DNA of 39,955 bases from Bacteroidota bacterium (GCA_013289015.1 JABDAV010000019.1:1-39955); one strand, 5' to 3'. Numbered from the stretch's first letter, positions 1-9,309 are shown. Translations and numbers: made by a program. Notes: generated by a model from the letters alone, not told the origin.

Positions 1-85
1 TCAACTGATCTTCTGCTATCAATCTTTTTCTTCTGCGTTCAACAATTATTTTAACAACAGAGCAAAACCGGTAGACCGTAAGCCA

Positions 86-580
86 ATGACTTTCATAGAA
101 AGCATTTACTTATGGAATATTTTTAAGGGAATGATGATAACGCTCAAACATTTTTTTAAAAAGAAAGTAACTATTCAATATCCAGAGCAAACACGTCCTT
201 TCAGCCCGGTATTCCGCGGTGTACAAATATTGAATCGCGATGAAGAAGGAAGAGAACGTTGCACTGCATGCGGCCTATGCGCCCTGGCCTGCCCGGCAGA
301 AGCCATAACAATGGAAGCAGCTGAGCGTTTACCCGGCGAAGAACATCTTTACAGGGAAGAAAAATATGCAGCCAAATATGAGATAAATATGTTGCGATGT
401 ATCTTCTGCGGTTTTTGTGAAGAGGCTTGTCCAAAAGATGCTGTTTATCTTTCAGAAACATTTGCACCTTCTGCATATAACAGAAAAAACTTTATTTATA
501 ATAAACAAGATTTATTGATTCCGGATCCTAAGACACAACCTGATGAATTTGCACAAGCAAAGGGTTTAAGAAATCAATAA
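86..580 (+). CDS. nuoI: NADH-quinone oxidoreductase subunit I
   Basis: Peripheral-arm subunit of complex I that carries electrons through two 4Fe-4S clusters (N6a/N6b) towards the quinone site. Two full ferredoxin motifs are visible: Cys59, 62, 65, 69 (CTACGLCALACP) and Cys105, 108, 111, 115 (CIFCGFCEEACP). The 164 aa length is normal for the family. It is the first gene of the visible nuoI-J-K-L-M-N run, with nuoJ 16 nt downstream. The start is uncertain: the ATG at 86 has no obvious ribosome binding site, and the same frame stays open to the left edge of the window. The upstream codons read ...NNRAKPVDRK, which resembles the N-terminal part of NuoI in related bacteria. The true start may therefore lie outside the window. 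Function is secure; only the 5' end is in doubt. Confidence 0.96.
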   Translation: MTFIESIYLWNIFKGMMITLKHFFKKKVTIQYPEQTRPFSPVFRGVQILNRDEEGRERCTACGLCALACPAEAITMEAAERLPGEEHLYREEKYAAKYEINMLRCIFCGFCEEACPKDAVYLSETFAPSAYNRKNFIYNKQDLLIPDPKTQPDEFAQAKGLRNQ

Positions 581-596
581 AAGAACAAATAGACTA

Positions 597-1100
597 ATGA
601 CTGCTACAGAAATATTATTCTGGTTCTTAAGTGCTCTCGCTTTATTCAGCGCTATTATGGTATTGATAAGCAAAAATCCTGTGCATAGTGTGCTTTGGCT
701 TATCGTTGTTTTCTTTTCAATAAGCGGCCATTACATTTTGTTGAACGCACAGTTTCTTGCTATCGTTAATTTAATTGTGTACGCAGGCGCTATAATGGTG
801 TTGTTCTTATTTGTGATAATGCTGATGAACTTAAACAGCAACAACGAGCCGCAAAGGAATTCACTGATAAAACTCGCAGGTGTTGTTGCAGGCTGCTTGC
901 TGCTTACTGTAATGGTTTCTGCAGTGCGTTCAGCAGGTGAAATAAGCAAAAGCCAGGCAGTGATGAATGAAGGTGATATTGGTTTGATCCAAAACCTGGG
1001 TAAGATCTTATTTACAGATTACGTAGTGCCGTTTGAAATAAGCAGTGTATTGTTTTTAAGCGCAATGGTGGGAGCAGTGGTGATCGCGAAGAAAGAATAA
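597..1100 (+). CDS. nuoJ: NADH-quinone oxidoreductase subunit J
   Basis: Membrane-arm subunit of complex I (ND6 homologue), 167 aa, about five hydrophobic helices. The segment NPVHSVLWLIVVFFSISGHY, followed by LLNAQFLAIVNLIVYAGAIM, is the typical NuoJ/ND6 core; the glycine in the YAGAIMVLFLFVIML helix corresponds to the flexible pi-bulge helix of TM3. It starts 16 nt after nuoI and is clearly in the same operon. It is followed by a 109-nt gap before nuoK, unusually large for a nuo operon, which holds short palindromes described separately. Confidence 0.95.
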   Translation: MTATEILFWFLSALALFSAIMVLISKNPVHSVLWLIVVFFSISGHYILLNAQFLAIVNLIVYAGAIMVLFLFVIMLMNLNSNNEPQRNSLIKLAGVVAGCLLLTVMVSAVRSAGEISKSQAVMNEGDIGLIQNLGKILFTDYVVPFEISSVLFLSAMVGAVVIAKKE

Positions 1101-1209
1101 AAGCCTCCATCCCCTAAAAGAGGAGCAGGCAAAGAAATTAAATTTTTAACCGCCGAAAAATCTCTTCAAAGATTTAGAGGCAAAAAAAGTCCCTGTAGGG
1201 ATTTAGGGC
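1101..1209 (+). repeat. Intergenic palindrome-bearing spacer between nuoJ and nuoK
   Basis: This 109-nt gap inside the operon contains two small inverted repeats: AAATCT-N6-AGATTT at 1158-1175 and TCCCT-GT-AGGGA at 1190-1201, the latter ending 8 nt before the nuoK ATG. No coding frame is apparent. The second palindrome is near-identical in form to one found just after nuoK, so the two spacers look related. Confidence 0.45.
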
Positions 1210-1548
1210 ATGCCGATTCAGTATTATATAATTTTAGCAGCAGCGCTTTTTTGCATTGGCGTTGTGGGTGTGTTGATACGCCGCAATGCGATCATAATTT
1301 TTATGTGCATCGAGCTAATGCTTAACTCAGTAAATCTTTTGCTGGTGGCATTTTCAAAGATGCAGTACACGCCTGCCAACGGAAATAAAAGCCTGGCGCT
1401 TAATATTGGCAGTGATGCGCAGATCTTTGTATTTTTTATAATGGTTGTTGCAGCAGCAGAAGTTAGTGTGGGTTTGGCAATTATTGTAATGATGTATCGT
1501 AATGTGCATTCAACAGATGTAAATTTTTTGAACAGGCTGAAAAATTAG
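1210..1548 (+). CDS. nuoK: NADH-quinone oxidoreductase subunit K
   Basis: Small membrane-arm subunit of complex I (ND4L homologue), 112 aa with three hydrophobic helices. The motif [19 protein letters not shown] carries the buried glutamate of TM2, and [14 protein letters not shown] near the C-terminus carries the glutamate of TM3; both are conserved proton-channel residues in the family. The gene is flanked on both sides by short palindromic spacers instead of the usual tight or overlapping junctions. It ends in TAG. Confidence 0.96.
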   Translation: MPIQYYIILAAALFCIGVVGVLIRRNAIIIFMCIELMLNSVNLLLVAFSKMQYTPANGNKSLALNIGSDAQIFVFFIMVVAAAEVSVGLAIIVMMYRNVHSTDVNFLNRLKN

Positions 1549-1631
1549 GCCCTATCCCTAAAGGGAATAAAGGCTTAACGATTAATAAATTTTTAAAATT
1601 AAAAATACTCCCCTTCAGGGGGATGGGGCTT
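1549..1631 (+). repeat. Intergenic palindrome-bearing spacer between nuoK and nuoL
   Basis: Contains TCCCT-AA-AGGGA at 1555-1566 and TCCCC-TTCAG-GGGGA at 1609-1623. The second palindrome ends on the A of an ATG at 1623, which is in frame with nuoL. Same theme as the spacer upstream of nuoK. Function unknown; dispersed short palindromes of this CCCT/AGGG type are plausible repetitive elements of the genome. Confidence 0.45.
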
Positions 1632-3530
1632 ATGGTTTACTTAGTTCCGCTTTTTCCTTTACTTGGTTTTTTGCTTAACGGCATTTTTAGAAAATCGTTA
1701 TCAAAAAGTCTCGTTGGAATTATTGGTTGTGGATCAATACTCGCTTCATTTATTGTAAGCGTAATTTTATTTTCAGAAGTAATGTCAGGCGGAGCATTGG
1801 CTGTTCAGCCCTTGTTCCAATTTATAAATGTTCATGATTTTAAAATTGATTTTGCTTTCCAGGCAGACCAGCTTTCATCTTTGTTTTTATTGATCATCAC
1901 CGGTGTTGGATTTTTGATTCACGTGTATTCAACATCGTACATGCATGATGAGGCAGAAGAACATTTTGCAAGGTATTTTTCTTACCTCAACCTGTTTGTG
2001 TTTTCCATGTTGTTGCTGGTATTAGGCGCCAACTATGTTATTATGTTCATTGGTTGGGAAGGCGTTGGTTTGTGTTCTTATTTGTTGATCGGTTATTGGT
2101 TTAAAAATGACGGTTACAATTATGCGGCAAAGAAAGCTTTTGTAATGAACCGCATTGGTGATCTTGGTTTCCTGCTTGGTATATTCTGGCTGTTATCAAA
2201 ATTAGGAACAGCAAATTATAGTGATGTATTTGCAAATGTTTCTCACCTTTCTCCAACAGATATAACAGGCATAACTGTTTTATTATTTATCGGTGCGATG
2301 GGTAAAAGCGCACAGATTCCTTTATACACCTGGTTGCCCGATGCAATGGCAGGTCCAACACCTGTATCTGCATTGATACACGCGGCAACAATGGTTACTG
2401 CAGGTATTTATATGGTGGCACGTAGTAATGCTCTATATTCATTAAGTGCTGTTGCCGAAAACTTAGTTGCTGTTGTTGGTATTGCAACAGCATTGTTCTC
2501 CGCAACAATTGCCATCAAACAAAATGATATTAAAAAAGTACTGGCTTATTCAACGGTAAGCCAGTTAGGTTATATGTTTTTGGGATTAGGTGTTGGCGCA
2601 TACACAGGTTCTGTGTTTCATGTTATGACACATGCTTTCTTTAAAGCATTATTATTCCTTGGTGCAGGTTCAGTTATTCACGCAATACATAACCAGCAAG
2701 ACATTCGTTATATGGGTGGATTAAAAAAATATTTGCCTGTAACACACCTCACTTTTTTAATTGGATGTATTGCCATTGCTGGTATTCCTCCATTCAGCGG
2801 TTTCTTTTCAAAAGATGAAATTCTTGCTGCTGCTTATGCGGCTAATCCAATTTATTGGGTGCTTGGTGTTATCGGCGCAGGAATGACAGCCTTCTATATG
2901 TTCCGTTTATATGCAACAACTTTTCTCGGAGAGTTTCGCGGAACGGAAGAACAAAAACATCACCTGCATGAAAGTCCTGCAGCTATTACTATTCCATTGA
3001 TCATTCTTGCTGTGCTTGCATTTGCAGGCGGCTTTGTAAATGTGCCTGAAGTATTGGGCGGTCACGAAGAGCTGCATCATTTCTTATCGCCTGTTCTAAC
3101 AACTGAACCTGCACATGAATTAGATCATAATACAGAATTAACGCTGATGGGTGTTTCTGTTATAGTAGCTTTTTTATCGGGCGCTTTCGCTTTGATAAAA
3201 TATAGTAAAAAGCCTGAACTGGATGAACCTAAAGGCCTGGGTAAAGTGCTGGCGAATAAATGGTATATAGATGAGTTGTACGATGCAATGATCGTTAATC
3301 CGGTTATTGCCCTTGGTTCATTCTTTAAAAATGTTATTGAGAAATCGGGCATAGATGGATTTGTAAATGGCATAGGCACATTCATTCAATATTCATCAAG
3401 AAGATTAAGATTGGTGCAGAATGGTAAAGTAGGTACTTATATTTTATTCATGGTTTTTTCAATGATAGTGTTGTGGCTGATCTTCTGGAATCAAACAACA
3501 ATAACTAATTTCTTTCAAAAAATATTTTAA
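1632..3530 (+). CDS. nuoL: NADH-quinone oxidoreductase subunit L
   Basis: Distal antiporter-like proton-pumping subunit of complex I (ND5 homologue), about 632 aa, with some 16 hydrophobic helices. The antiporter signature is clear: the TM5 glutamate in MFIGWEGVGLCSYLLIGYW, the lysine/histidine region AMGKSAQIPLYTWLPDAM, and TPVSALIHAATMVTAGIYM. The C-terminal part carries the lateral helix and final anchor helix (WLIFWNQTTITNFFQKIF). I prefer the ATG at 1632 (MVYLVPLFPLLGF), because the in-frame ATG at 1623 lies on the edge of a palindrome and would only add three residues. nuoM starts 5 nt after the stop. Confidence 0.96.
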   Translation: MVYLVPLFPLLGFLLNGIFRKSLSKSLVGIIGCGSILASFIVSVILFSEVMSGGALAVQPLFQFINVHDFKIDFAFQADQLSSLFLLIITGVGFLIHVYSTSYMHDEAEEHFARYFSYLNLFVFSMLLLVLGANYVIMFIGWEGVGLCSYLLIGYWFKNDGYNYAAKKAFVMNRIGDLGFLLGIFWLLSKLGTANYSDVFANVSHLSPTDITGITVLLFIGAMGKSAQIPLYTWLPDAMAGPTPVSALIHAATMVTAGIYMVARSNALYSLSAVAENLVAVVGIATALFSATIAIKQNDIKKVLAYSTVSQLGYMFLGLGVGAYTGSVFHVMTHAFFKALLFLGAGSVIHAIHNQQDIRYMGGLKKYLPVTHLTFLIGCIAIAGIPPFSGFFSKDEILAAAYAANPIYWVLGVIGAGMTAFYMFRLYATTFLGEFRGTEEQKHHLHESPAAITIPLIILAVLAFAGGFVNVPEVLGGHEELHHFLSPVLTTEPAHELDHNTELTLMGVSVIVAFLSGAFALIKYSKKPELDEPKGLGKVLANKWYIDELYDAMIVNPVIALGSFFKNVIEKSGIDGFVNGIGTFIQYSSRRLRLVQNGKVGTYILFMVFSMIVLWLIFWNQTTITNFFQKIF

Positions 3531-3535
3531 TAAGC

Positions 3536-4972
3536 ATGATTGCTTTATTACTCATACTTGTTCCGGTTATTGGTGGTTTAATTACTTTTTCTATAAAGAA
3601 TGAAAATTCCGTTAAAGGATTTTCAATTCTTGTTGCTGTAATAACATTGATACTTGCATTGACCGGCCTTTTCTCTAATGATCAAAGCCTGTTGCATTTC
3701 GATGCATCATGGATACCTGATCTCGGAACCCGTATTACGTTAGGTTTGGATGGAATGAGTAAGATGCTTGCTTTGCTCACTGCAGTTTCATTACCAATAA
3801 TTATTACTGCTACTTACAAAAACACTTATGCCGATGCAGGTAAGTTCTACGGGTTAATGTTTTTATGCCAGGCAGGAATGTTAGGTGTTTTTCTTTCAAT
3901 GGATGCATTGCTGTTTTACTTTTTCTGGGAGCTTGCATTAATTCCGGCTTATTTTCTTTGTTCGATATGGGGCGGCGAAAAGCGCATCCAGGTTACGTTT
4001 AAATTCTTTATATACACATTTGTAGGTTCGTTACTGATGCTGGTTGCTATTTTATTTATCTATTTTAAAACGCCGGATCATTCATTTGCTTTACAATCTT
4101 TTTATCATGCAAACCTTACTGCATCACAGGCGCAGTGGATGTTCTGGTTATTTTTTATTGCGCTTGCCATTAAGATGCCCATATTTCCTTTTCATACATG
4201 GCAGCCCGATACATACGAACAGGCGCCTACAGCTGTAACCATGTTATTAAGCGGTGTTATGGTAAAAATGGGCGTGTTCGCGGTAATACGCTGGTTGTTG
4301 CCCATATTTCCTGCGGCATCGCAAAGCAATAGTTCTGTCATCATTACCTTATCAGTTATAGGAATGTTGTATGCTTCATTGATTGCAATGAGGCAGGATG
4401 ATATCAAACGATTGATCGCTTATTCCTCAATGGCACATATGGGCTTAATGTGTGCTGCATTGTTTGCGAATCAGCAGGTCGGCATACAAGGCGTGCTGAT
4501 ACAAATGTTCAATCACGGCATAAACATAATAGGATTGTGGATAGTTGCAGATGCAATAGAAAAACAATTGGGTACAAGAAAGTTCAGCGAGCTGGGCGGC
4601 CTTGCTCAGAAAGCGCCAACACTTGCTGTTTTGTTTGTTGTGTTATGTCTTGCAAATGTAGCGTTGCCATTGACCAATGCATTTGTTGGCGAGTTTCTTA
4701 TGTTCAACGGCCTGTTCCGCTATAACCCTGTAATGGCGGGCATTGCCGGCATCAGCATTATACTGGCGGCAGTGTATACGCTTAACATGATCCAGAAAAT
4801 ATTTTATGGCAATACAGTTGCATTAACAGAAAATGCGCATGACAGCAGTTTTAATGTTAATGTGGCATTGGTAATATTGGTGATAGTTGTAATTGTGCTT
4901 GGCGTTTATCCTCAACCAATGATCGACTTAACACAGGGCAACGCAAATTTGTTCATCACCAAAATTCCTTAA
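3536..4972 (+). CDS. nuoM: NADH-quinone oxidoreductase subunit M
   Basis: Second antiporter-like proton-pumping subunit (ND4 homologue), 478 aa, about 14 hydrophobic helices. The TM5 glutamate sits in LLFYFFWELALIPAYFLCSIWG and the TM7 lysine in FIALAIKMPIFPFHTWQPD; PTAVTMLLSGVMVKMGVF is the family signature around the broken helix. It starts 5 nt after nuoL and is followed by nuoN after 10 nt, so translation is likely coupled through the operon. Confidence 0.96.
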   Translation: MIALLLILVPVIGGLITFSIKNENSVKGFSILVAVITLILALTGLFSNDQSLLHFDASWIPDLGTRITLGLDGMSKMLALLTAVSLPIIITATYKNTYADAGKFYGLMFLCQAGMLGVFLSMDALLFYFFWELALIPAYFLCSIWGGEKRIQVTFKFFIYTFVGSLLMLVAILFIYFKTPDHSFALQSFYHANLTASQAQWMFWLFFIALAIKMPIFPFHTWQPDTYEQAPTAVTMLLSGVMVKMGVFAVIRWLLPIFPAASQSNSSVIITLSVIGMLYASLIAMRQDDIKRLIAYSSMAHMGLMCAALFANQQVGIQGVLIQMFNHGINIIGLWIVADAIEKQLGTRKFSELGGLAQKAPTLAVLFVVLCLANVALPLTNAFVGEFLMFNGLFRYNPVMAGIAGISIILAAVYTLNMIQKIFYGNTVALTENAHDSSFNVNVALVILVIVVIVLGVYPQPMIDLTQGNANLFITKIP

Positions 4973-4982
4973 CAGATAAATT

Positions 4983-6371
4983 ATGAACGCAATTATATTT
5001 TCAGCGGGCTGGGGTATGGTAATGATGTTTTGCAGTTTTCTAATCAGCAATAAATCTATGTACAGGCATATTGCTGTAATTGGTTTACTGCTGTTGCTTG
5101 CAGTTAATATTCTTGAGTCAGGAGGTACATCTGTTTTTCACGTAGATGCAGGCGATATGCTTGTATACACACGCTTTGGATATGTGTTCAATTCAATTGC
5201 CATTGCTTCAACATTGATCTATGTATTGCTCACAGGTAAAGACATTGAAAGGCTTGGCAATTATGTAGCAGAATATTTTGTGTTGATATTTTTTGTGCTT
5301 TGCGGTGTTTGCATTCTTTCTGCTTATAACAATCTCCTGATGTTGTTTATAGGAATTGAAATACTTTCTATACCACTATACATTCTTACCGGCAGTGATA
5401 AACGCAATCTTAAAAGCAATGAAGCAGCATTAAAATATTTTTTGATGGGCTCTTTTTCAACAGGAATTATGCTGATGGGGATTGCCTTAATGTATGGAGG
5501 GACAGGAACTTTTTCGTTAGAGGTAGCGAGAACAGAAGTTGGATTATATAAAGGTGTTTCATTTCTTGAAATCATCGGGCTTTTGTTATTGATGGTTTCC
5601 ATGTGTTTTAAAGTTTCTGCTGCCCCTTTTCATTTCTGGACACCGGACGTATATGATGGCGCTCCTGCAGTATTTACTTCATTCATGGCAACCATTGTAA
5701 AAGCCGCGGGCTTTATTGCATTTCTTAAATTATGTTCTGTGCGCATGACCGCAACTTCAACTGCTATTGACTGGCAGTTGCTTTTTGCTATTATTATAAT
5801 TGCAACATTATTGTTTGGAAATATTACAGCTATATTTCAACAAAGTGTAAAACGCATGCTGGCTTATTCAAGTATAGCACAGGCGGGCTTTATGCTGTTT
5901 GCTCTTTTCAGTCTTAATGAGTATGCAAGCAAAGGGTTGCTTTTATATGCAGCGGCATATTCTCTTGCAACCATCGGTGTATTTGCTGTATTGGTAAAAA
6001 TGAAAGATGTTACGTTTGAGGGGTTTAACGGTCTTGCCAAAACACAGCCTGTACTTGCCGCTTCTAATACTATCTTTCTTTTATCGCTGGCGGGCATTCC
6101 TTTAACGGCAGGTTTTCTTGCGAAGTATTATATGCTTGCTTCTATCATTTCAACAGGTCATTATATATGGCTTGTAGTAGTAGCTGTTTTGTTTGCTGCA
6201 GTAAGTGTGTATTATTATTTCCGTGTTATACAATCCATGTATTTTAAAACCGGCGAGCCACAAACTGAAACCATAACTAAAAGCTTTAAGATCGGCCTTG
6301 TCGTTCTTGCTGCTATCATTATCATTATTGGTGTTTATCCGCAGGCAATATTCAGCTGGTTATATTTTTAA
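4983..6371 (+). CDS. nuoN: NADH-quinone oxidoreductase subunit N
   Basis: Third antiporter-like subunit (ND2 homologue), 462 aa, about 14 hydrophobic helices. The TM5 glutamate is in LLMLFIGIEILSIPLYILTG and the TM7 lysine in MVSMCFKVSAAPFHFWTPDV; PAVFTSFMATIVKAAGFIAF is the NuoN variant of the family signature. It is the last gene of the nuo operon here: the next gene begins 265 nt later and is unrelated. Confidence 0.95.
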   Translation: MNAIIFSAGWGMVMMFCSFLISNKSMYRHIAVIGLLLLLAVNILESGGTSVFHVDAGDMLVYTRFGYVFNSIAIASTLIYVLLTGKDIERLGNYVAEYFVLIFFVLCGVCILSAYNNLLMLFIGIEILSIPLYILTGSDKRNLKSNEAALKYFLMGSFSTGIMLMGIALMYGGTGTFSLEVARTEVGLYKGVSFLEIIGLLLLMVSMCFKVSAAPFHFWTPDVYDGAPAVFTSFMATIVKAAGFIAFLKLCSVRMTATSTAIDWQLLFAIIIIATLLFGNITAIFQQSVKRMLAYSSIAQAGFMLFALFSLNEYASKGLLLYAAAYSLATIGVFAVLVKMKDVTFEGFNGLAKTQPVLAASNTIFLLSLAGIPLTAGFLAKYYMLASIISTGHYIWLVVVAVLFAAVSVYYYFRVIQSMYFKTGEPQTETITKSFKIGLVVLAAIIIIIGVYPQAIFSWLYF

Positions 6372-6636
6372 AAGTTGTTTGAATTTAATTGAAAAGCATT
6401 GTGCAGGAAACCACAGCTCAATGCCTGCAATGTAGTTACAGTGTTGCGATCCCGAATAGATTTGCTTTCGGGACAAGCTCCACGAAACTGCTGCTTGTTC
6501 AACTGCTGATAACCAAAAAGTGTTTTAATAACAATTAAGAACTGACTGTAGAAGAAAAATGCCTTTCAAATAAATTTCAATTCCGTTTAAAACATAGGTT
6601 TTACCTTCATTGCAAATTCATCTTTATTATTTTTAA
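6372..6636. other. Non-coding gap after the nuo operon
   Basis: No gene seen. The stretch around 6449-6474 can fold through TCCCGA/TCGGGA into a short stem but lacks a T-run, so I do not call a terminator. The last 60 nt before the next ATG are AT-rich and hold TAGGTTTT near 6596, a weak resemblance to the Bacteroidota -7 element TAnnTTTG. Confidence 0.4.
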
Positions 6637-7902
6637 ATGACACTTAAAGATTCTTTTAATCTTGCCTTTCGTACTGTAAGAAGCAATAAGTTGCGTACAG
6701 GAATTACGGTGGCGATCATTGCTTTTGGTATCATGGCGCTTATTGGAATTATCACTGCTATTCAATCCATGAATGAAGGCCTGAGGAATAGTTTTTCCAC
6801 CATGGGTGCGAATGGATTTACCATTTCTTATAAAGAACGCTTTCGTTTTGACAATGGCGATAATAGTCAGAAAGTAGATAAAACGAAGAAGGCAAAAAAA
6901 TCAAACCTTGATAAATATATTCAGCTGTATGAAGCCGAAGGGTTTAAACAGAAATATAATTTTCCTGCGCTTGTAAGCATCTCGTTGAGCGGGTTTGGCA
7001 ATTATGAAATTCATTACAAAGATGAAAAAACAAACCCTAATGTGCGCATGAATGGCGGCGATGAAAATTATCTTGCTGTTAACGGTTATTCCATTGAGGA
7101 GGGAAGAAATCTTACACCTGCCGACGTACAAAGCGGGCGCGATGTATGCCTGATAGGAAGTGATGTGGCAACAAAGCTTTTTGGCCAGTACAAAGACAAA
7201 GCGGTTGATAAATTCATCAACATAGGCGGCTCGCCTTACCTTGTGATCGCGGTATTGAAATCAAAAGGTTCAAGCGCAATGTTGCGTGCAGACAATGTTG
7301 TAATAACATCTTATAACAATGTACGCAGAACAGGCTTTGGCGGAAATTCTTTTGTTATTGGTGTATTGGCGAACGATATTACACAGGTAGACGGTGCAGT
7401 AAATGAAGCCACTTCTGTTTTCAGAAATGTACGCAAACTATTGCCTACTGATGATGATAATTTTGTAATAGAAAAAAGTGACAAACTTGCCGCAACGTTT
7501 ATTGAATTATTGAGCAGTATACAAATGGCTGCGGGTGCTATTGGTTTAATCACATTGATTGGTGCAGCGATTGGCTTAATGAATATAATGCTTGTTTCCG
7601 TTAACGAACGTACGCGCGAAGTTGGTTTAATAAAAGCTATTGGCGGAAAGCGCAGGAACATCCGGCAGCAGTTTTTATTTGAGTCTGTTATCATCAGCCT
7701 GCTCGGTGCTTTGTTTGGAATTGTATTGGGAGTGATCATCGGAAATATATTCGCTTTACTGCTTAATGCAGGTTTTACAGTACCATGGGCCTGGGTAATG
7801 GCGGGCATAGTGATCTGCTCCGGTGTAGGATTACTTGCCGGAATATGGCCTGCAGTAAAAGCATCAAAACTGAATCCCATAACTGCTTTGCGATATGAAT
7901 AA
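6637..7902 (+). CDS. MacB/FtsX-family ABC transporter permease
   Basis: Membrane subunit of a type VII ABC system (MacB/LolC/FtsX superfamily), 421 aa. Order: cytoplasmic N-terminus with the FRTVRSNKLRTGITV motif leading into TM1 (about residues 21-45), a large periplasmic MacB-type domain (about 46-285), then three C-terminal helices within an FtsX domain (about 293-413) including the coupling region VNERTREVGLIKAIGGKRRNI. The C-terminus PAVKASKLNPITALRYE is the usual MacB ending. These permeases transmit ATPase strokes to the periplasmic domain instead of moving solute through a channel. No ATPase gene or adaptor is adjacent, so its partner must be elsewhere. The substrate cannot be inferred. 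Confidence 0.9.
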   Translation: MTLKDSFNLAFRTVRSNKLRTGITVAIIAFGIMALIGIITAIQSMNEGLRNSFSTMGANGFTISYKERFRFDNGDNSQKVDKTKKAKKSNLDKYIQLYEAEGFKQKYNFPALVSISLSGFGNYEIHYKDEKTNPNVRMNGGDENYLAVNGYSIEEGRNLTPADVQSGRDVCLIGSDVATKLFGQYKDKAVDKFINIGGSPYLVIAVLKSKGSSAMLRADNVVITSYNNVRRTGFGGNSFVIGVLANDITQVDGAVNEATSVFRNVRKLLPTDDDNFVIEKSDKLAATFIELLSSIQMAAGAIGLITLIGAAIGLMNIMLVSVNERTREVGLIKAIGGKRRNIRQQFLFESVIISLLGALFGIVLGVIIGNIFALLLNAGFTVPWAWVMAGIVICSGVGLLAGIWPAVKASKLNPITALRYE

Positions 7903-7963
7903 TACTTATTCTCAAGACGTTTAACACATATCTTTCATCTTAACGCTTTATAAACACCTTCGA

Positions 7964-7994
7964 TTGGTGCTTAAAAAGCAAACCACTATTTTTG
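7964..7994 (+). promoter_or_regulatory. Promoter of the serine palmitoyltransferase-like gene
   Basis: TTG at 7964-7966 and TATTTTTG at 7987-7994 are separated by 20 nt, an exact fit to the Bacteroidota housekeeping promoter (-33 TTG/TTTG, -7 TAnnTTTG). The predicted transcript start is about 50 nt upstream of the ATG at 8050. Confidence 0.55.
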
Positions 7995-8049
7995 CACGGT
8001 TTGTTCCTGGCGTTTGCTTATTTAACCATTTTTTGAAAACTATATAATA

Positions 8050-9309
8050 ATGGCAGATATTTTTGAAAGGCTTCTAAAGCACTATGGACCTATTGGTGAA
8101 CACCGTGACAGGTCACATGGTTATTACACATTCCCTAAGCTTGAGGGTGAAATTGGTAATCACATGCAGTTTCGCGGTAAAAAAGTAATTGTTTGGAGTT
8201 TGAATAATTACCTGGGATTAGCGAATCACCCCGAGATTCGTAAAGCAGATGCTGATGCAACAGCAGAATTTGGTCTCGCATATCCAATGGGTGCGCGCAT
8301 GATGAGCGGCAACAGCAATTATCATGAGCAATTGGAAAAAGAACTGGCAGCGTTTGAATATAAAGAAGATGCAATTCTTTTAAACTATGGTTACCAGGGA
8401 ATAATGAGCGCCATTGATACTTTATGCGGAAGACATGATGTTATAGTATACGATGCTGAATCGCATGCATGTATCATTGATGGGTTGCGCCTGCATACCG
8501 GTCACAGGTATGTGTATCGTCATAATGATATGGAGGATTGCGAAAAGCAATTGCAAAGAGCTGCAGTTTTGATAGAGAAACAAAAACAAGGTGGCATCCT
8601 GGTAATAACTGAAGGTGTATTCGGAATGGCAGGAGACCAGGGCAAGCTTAAAGAAATTTGCGCATTAAAAGATAAATATCAATTCAGGTTATTGGTTGAT
8701 GATGCGCATGGCTTTGGCACATTAGGCAAAACAGGCGCCGGTGCAGGAGAGGAGCAGGGCTGCCAGGATGAGATCGATCTTTATTTTTCAACGTTTGCAA
8801 AATCAATGGCATCAATTGGTGCGTTCATTGCAGGACCAAAAGAAATAATTGATTTCATAAGATATAATATCCGCTCGCAAATATTCGCCAAAAGCTTACC
8901 AATGCCGTATGTAGTAGGTAATTTAAAAAGACTACACATGCTGCGTTCAATGCCTGAACTTAAAGCAAAACTTTGGCAGAATGCAACAGCTTTGCAGGAA
9001 GGACTAAAAAAGAATGGATTTGATATTGGTAAAACAGATTCTGTTGTTACACCGGTTTATATGAAAGGTGGCGTACCGGAAGCAACAGCAATGGTTGCAG
9101 ACCTTCGCGAAAACTATAAAATTTTCTGTTCAATTGTTGTTTACCCGGTTATACCAAAAGGGCATATTATTTACAGGTTGATACCCACAGCAGCACATAC
9201 ACTGGAAGATATTGATGCTACTTTGAAAGCCTTTAGCGAAACAAAAGCCAAATTAGATGTTGGTGCATATAAGGTTGAAGAAATAGTTGATATGGCAGAA
9301 GAACGTTAG
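8050..9309 (+). CDS. spt: Alpha-oxoamine synthase family PLP enzyme, probable serine palmitoyltransferase
   Basis: Pyridoxal-phosphate enzyme of the alpha-oxoamine synthase family (serine palmitoyltransferase, BioF, Kbl), 419 aa. These join an amino acid to an acyl-CoA with loss of CO2. Visible PLP site: His139 (ESHAC), Asp217-His220 (DDAHGFG) and Lys251 in STFAKSMASIGAFIAG, the Schiff-base lysine. The STFAKSMASIGAF form and the N-terminus with HYGPIGEHRD resemble the Bacteroidota serine palmitoyltransferases that begin sphingolipid synthesis more than BioF or Kbl. No biotin or threonine-degradation genes are near, which supports that reading. It stands alone, with its own promoter and a strong terminator. 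Family certain; substrate assignment is inference. Confidence 0.85.
   Translation: MADIFERLLKHYGPIGEHRDRSHGYYTFPKLEGEIGNHMQFRGKKVIVWSLNNYLGLANHPEIRKADADATAEFGLAYPMGARMMSGNSNYHEQLEKELAAFEYKEDAILLNYGYQGIMSAIDTLCGRHDVIVYDAESHACIIDGLRLHTGHRYVYRHNDMEDCEKQLQRAAVLIEKQKQGGILVITEGVFGMAGDQGKLKEICALKDKYQFRLLVDDAHGFGTLGKTGAGAGEEQGCQDEIDLYFSTFAKSMASIGAFIAGPKEIIDFIRYNIRSQIFAKSLPMPYVVGNLKRLHMLRSMPELKAKLWQNATALQEGLKKNGFDIGKTDSVVTPVYMKGGVPEATAMVADLRENYKIFCSIVVYPVIPKGHIIYRLIPTAAHTLEDIDATLKAFSETKAKLDVGAYKVEEIVDMAEER

Noticed and set aside
7311..7880. Long antisense frame (189 residues) opposite the MacB-type permease
   Set aside because: It is a shadow of a clear permease frame; composition is as expected from reading hydrophobic codons backwards.
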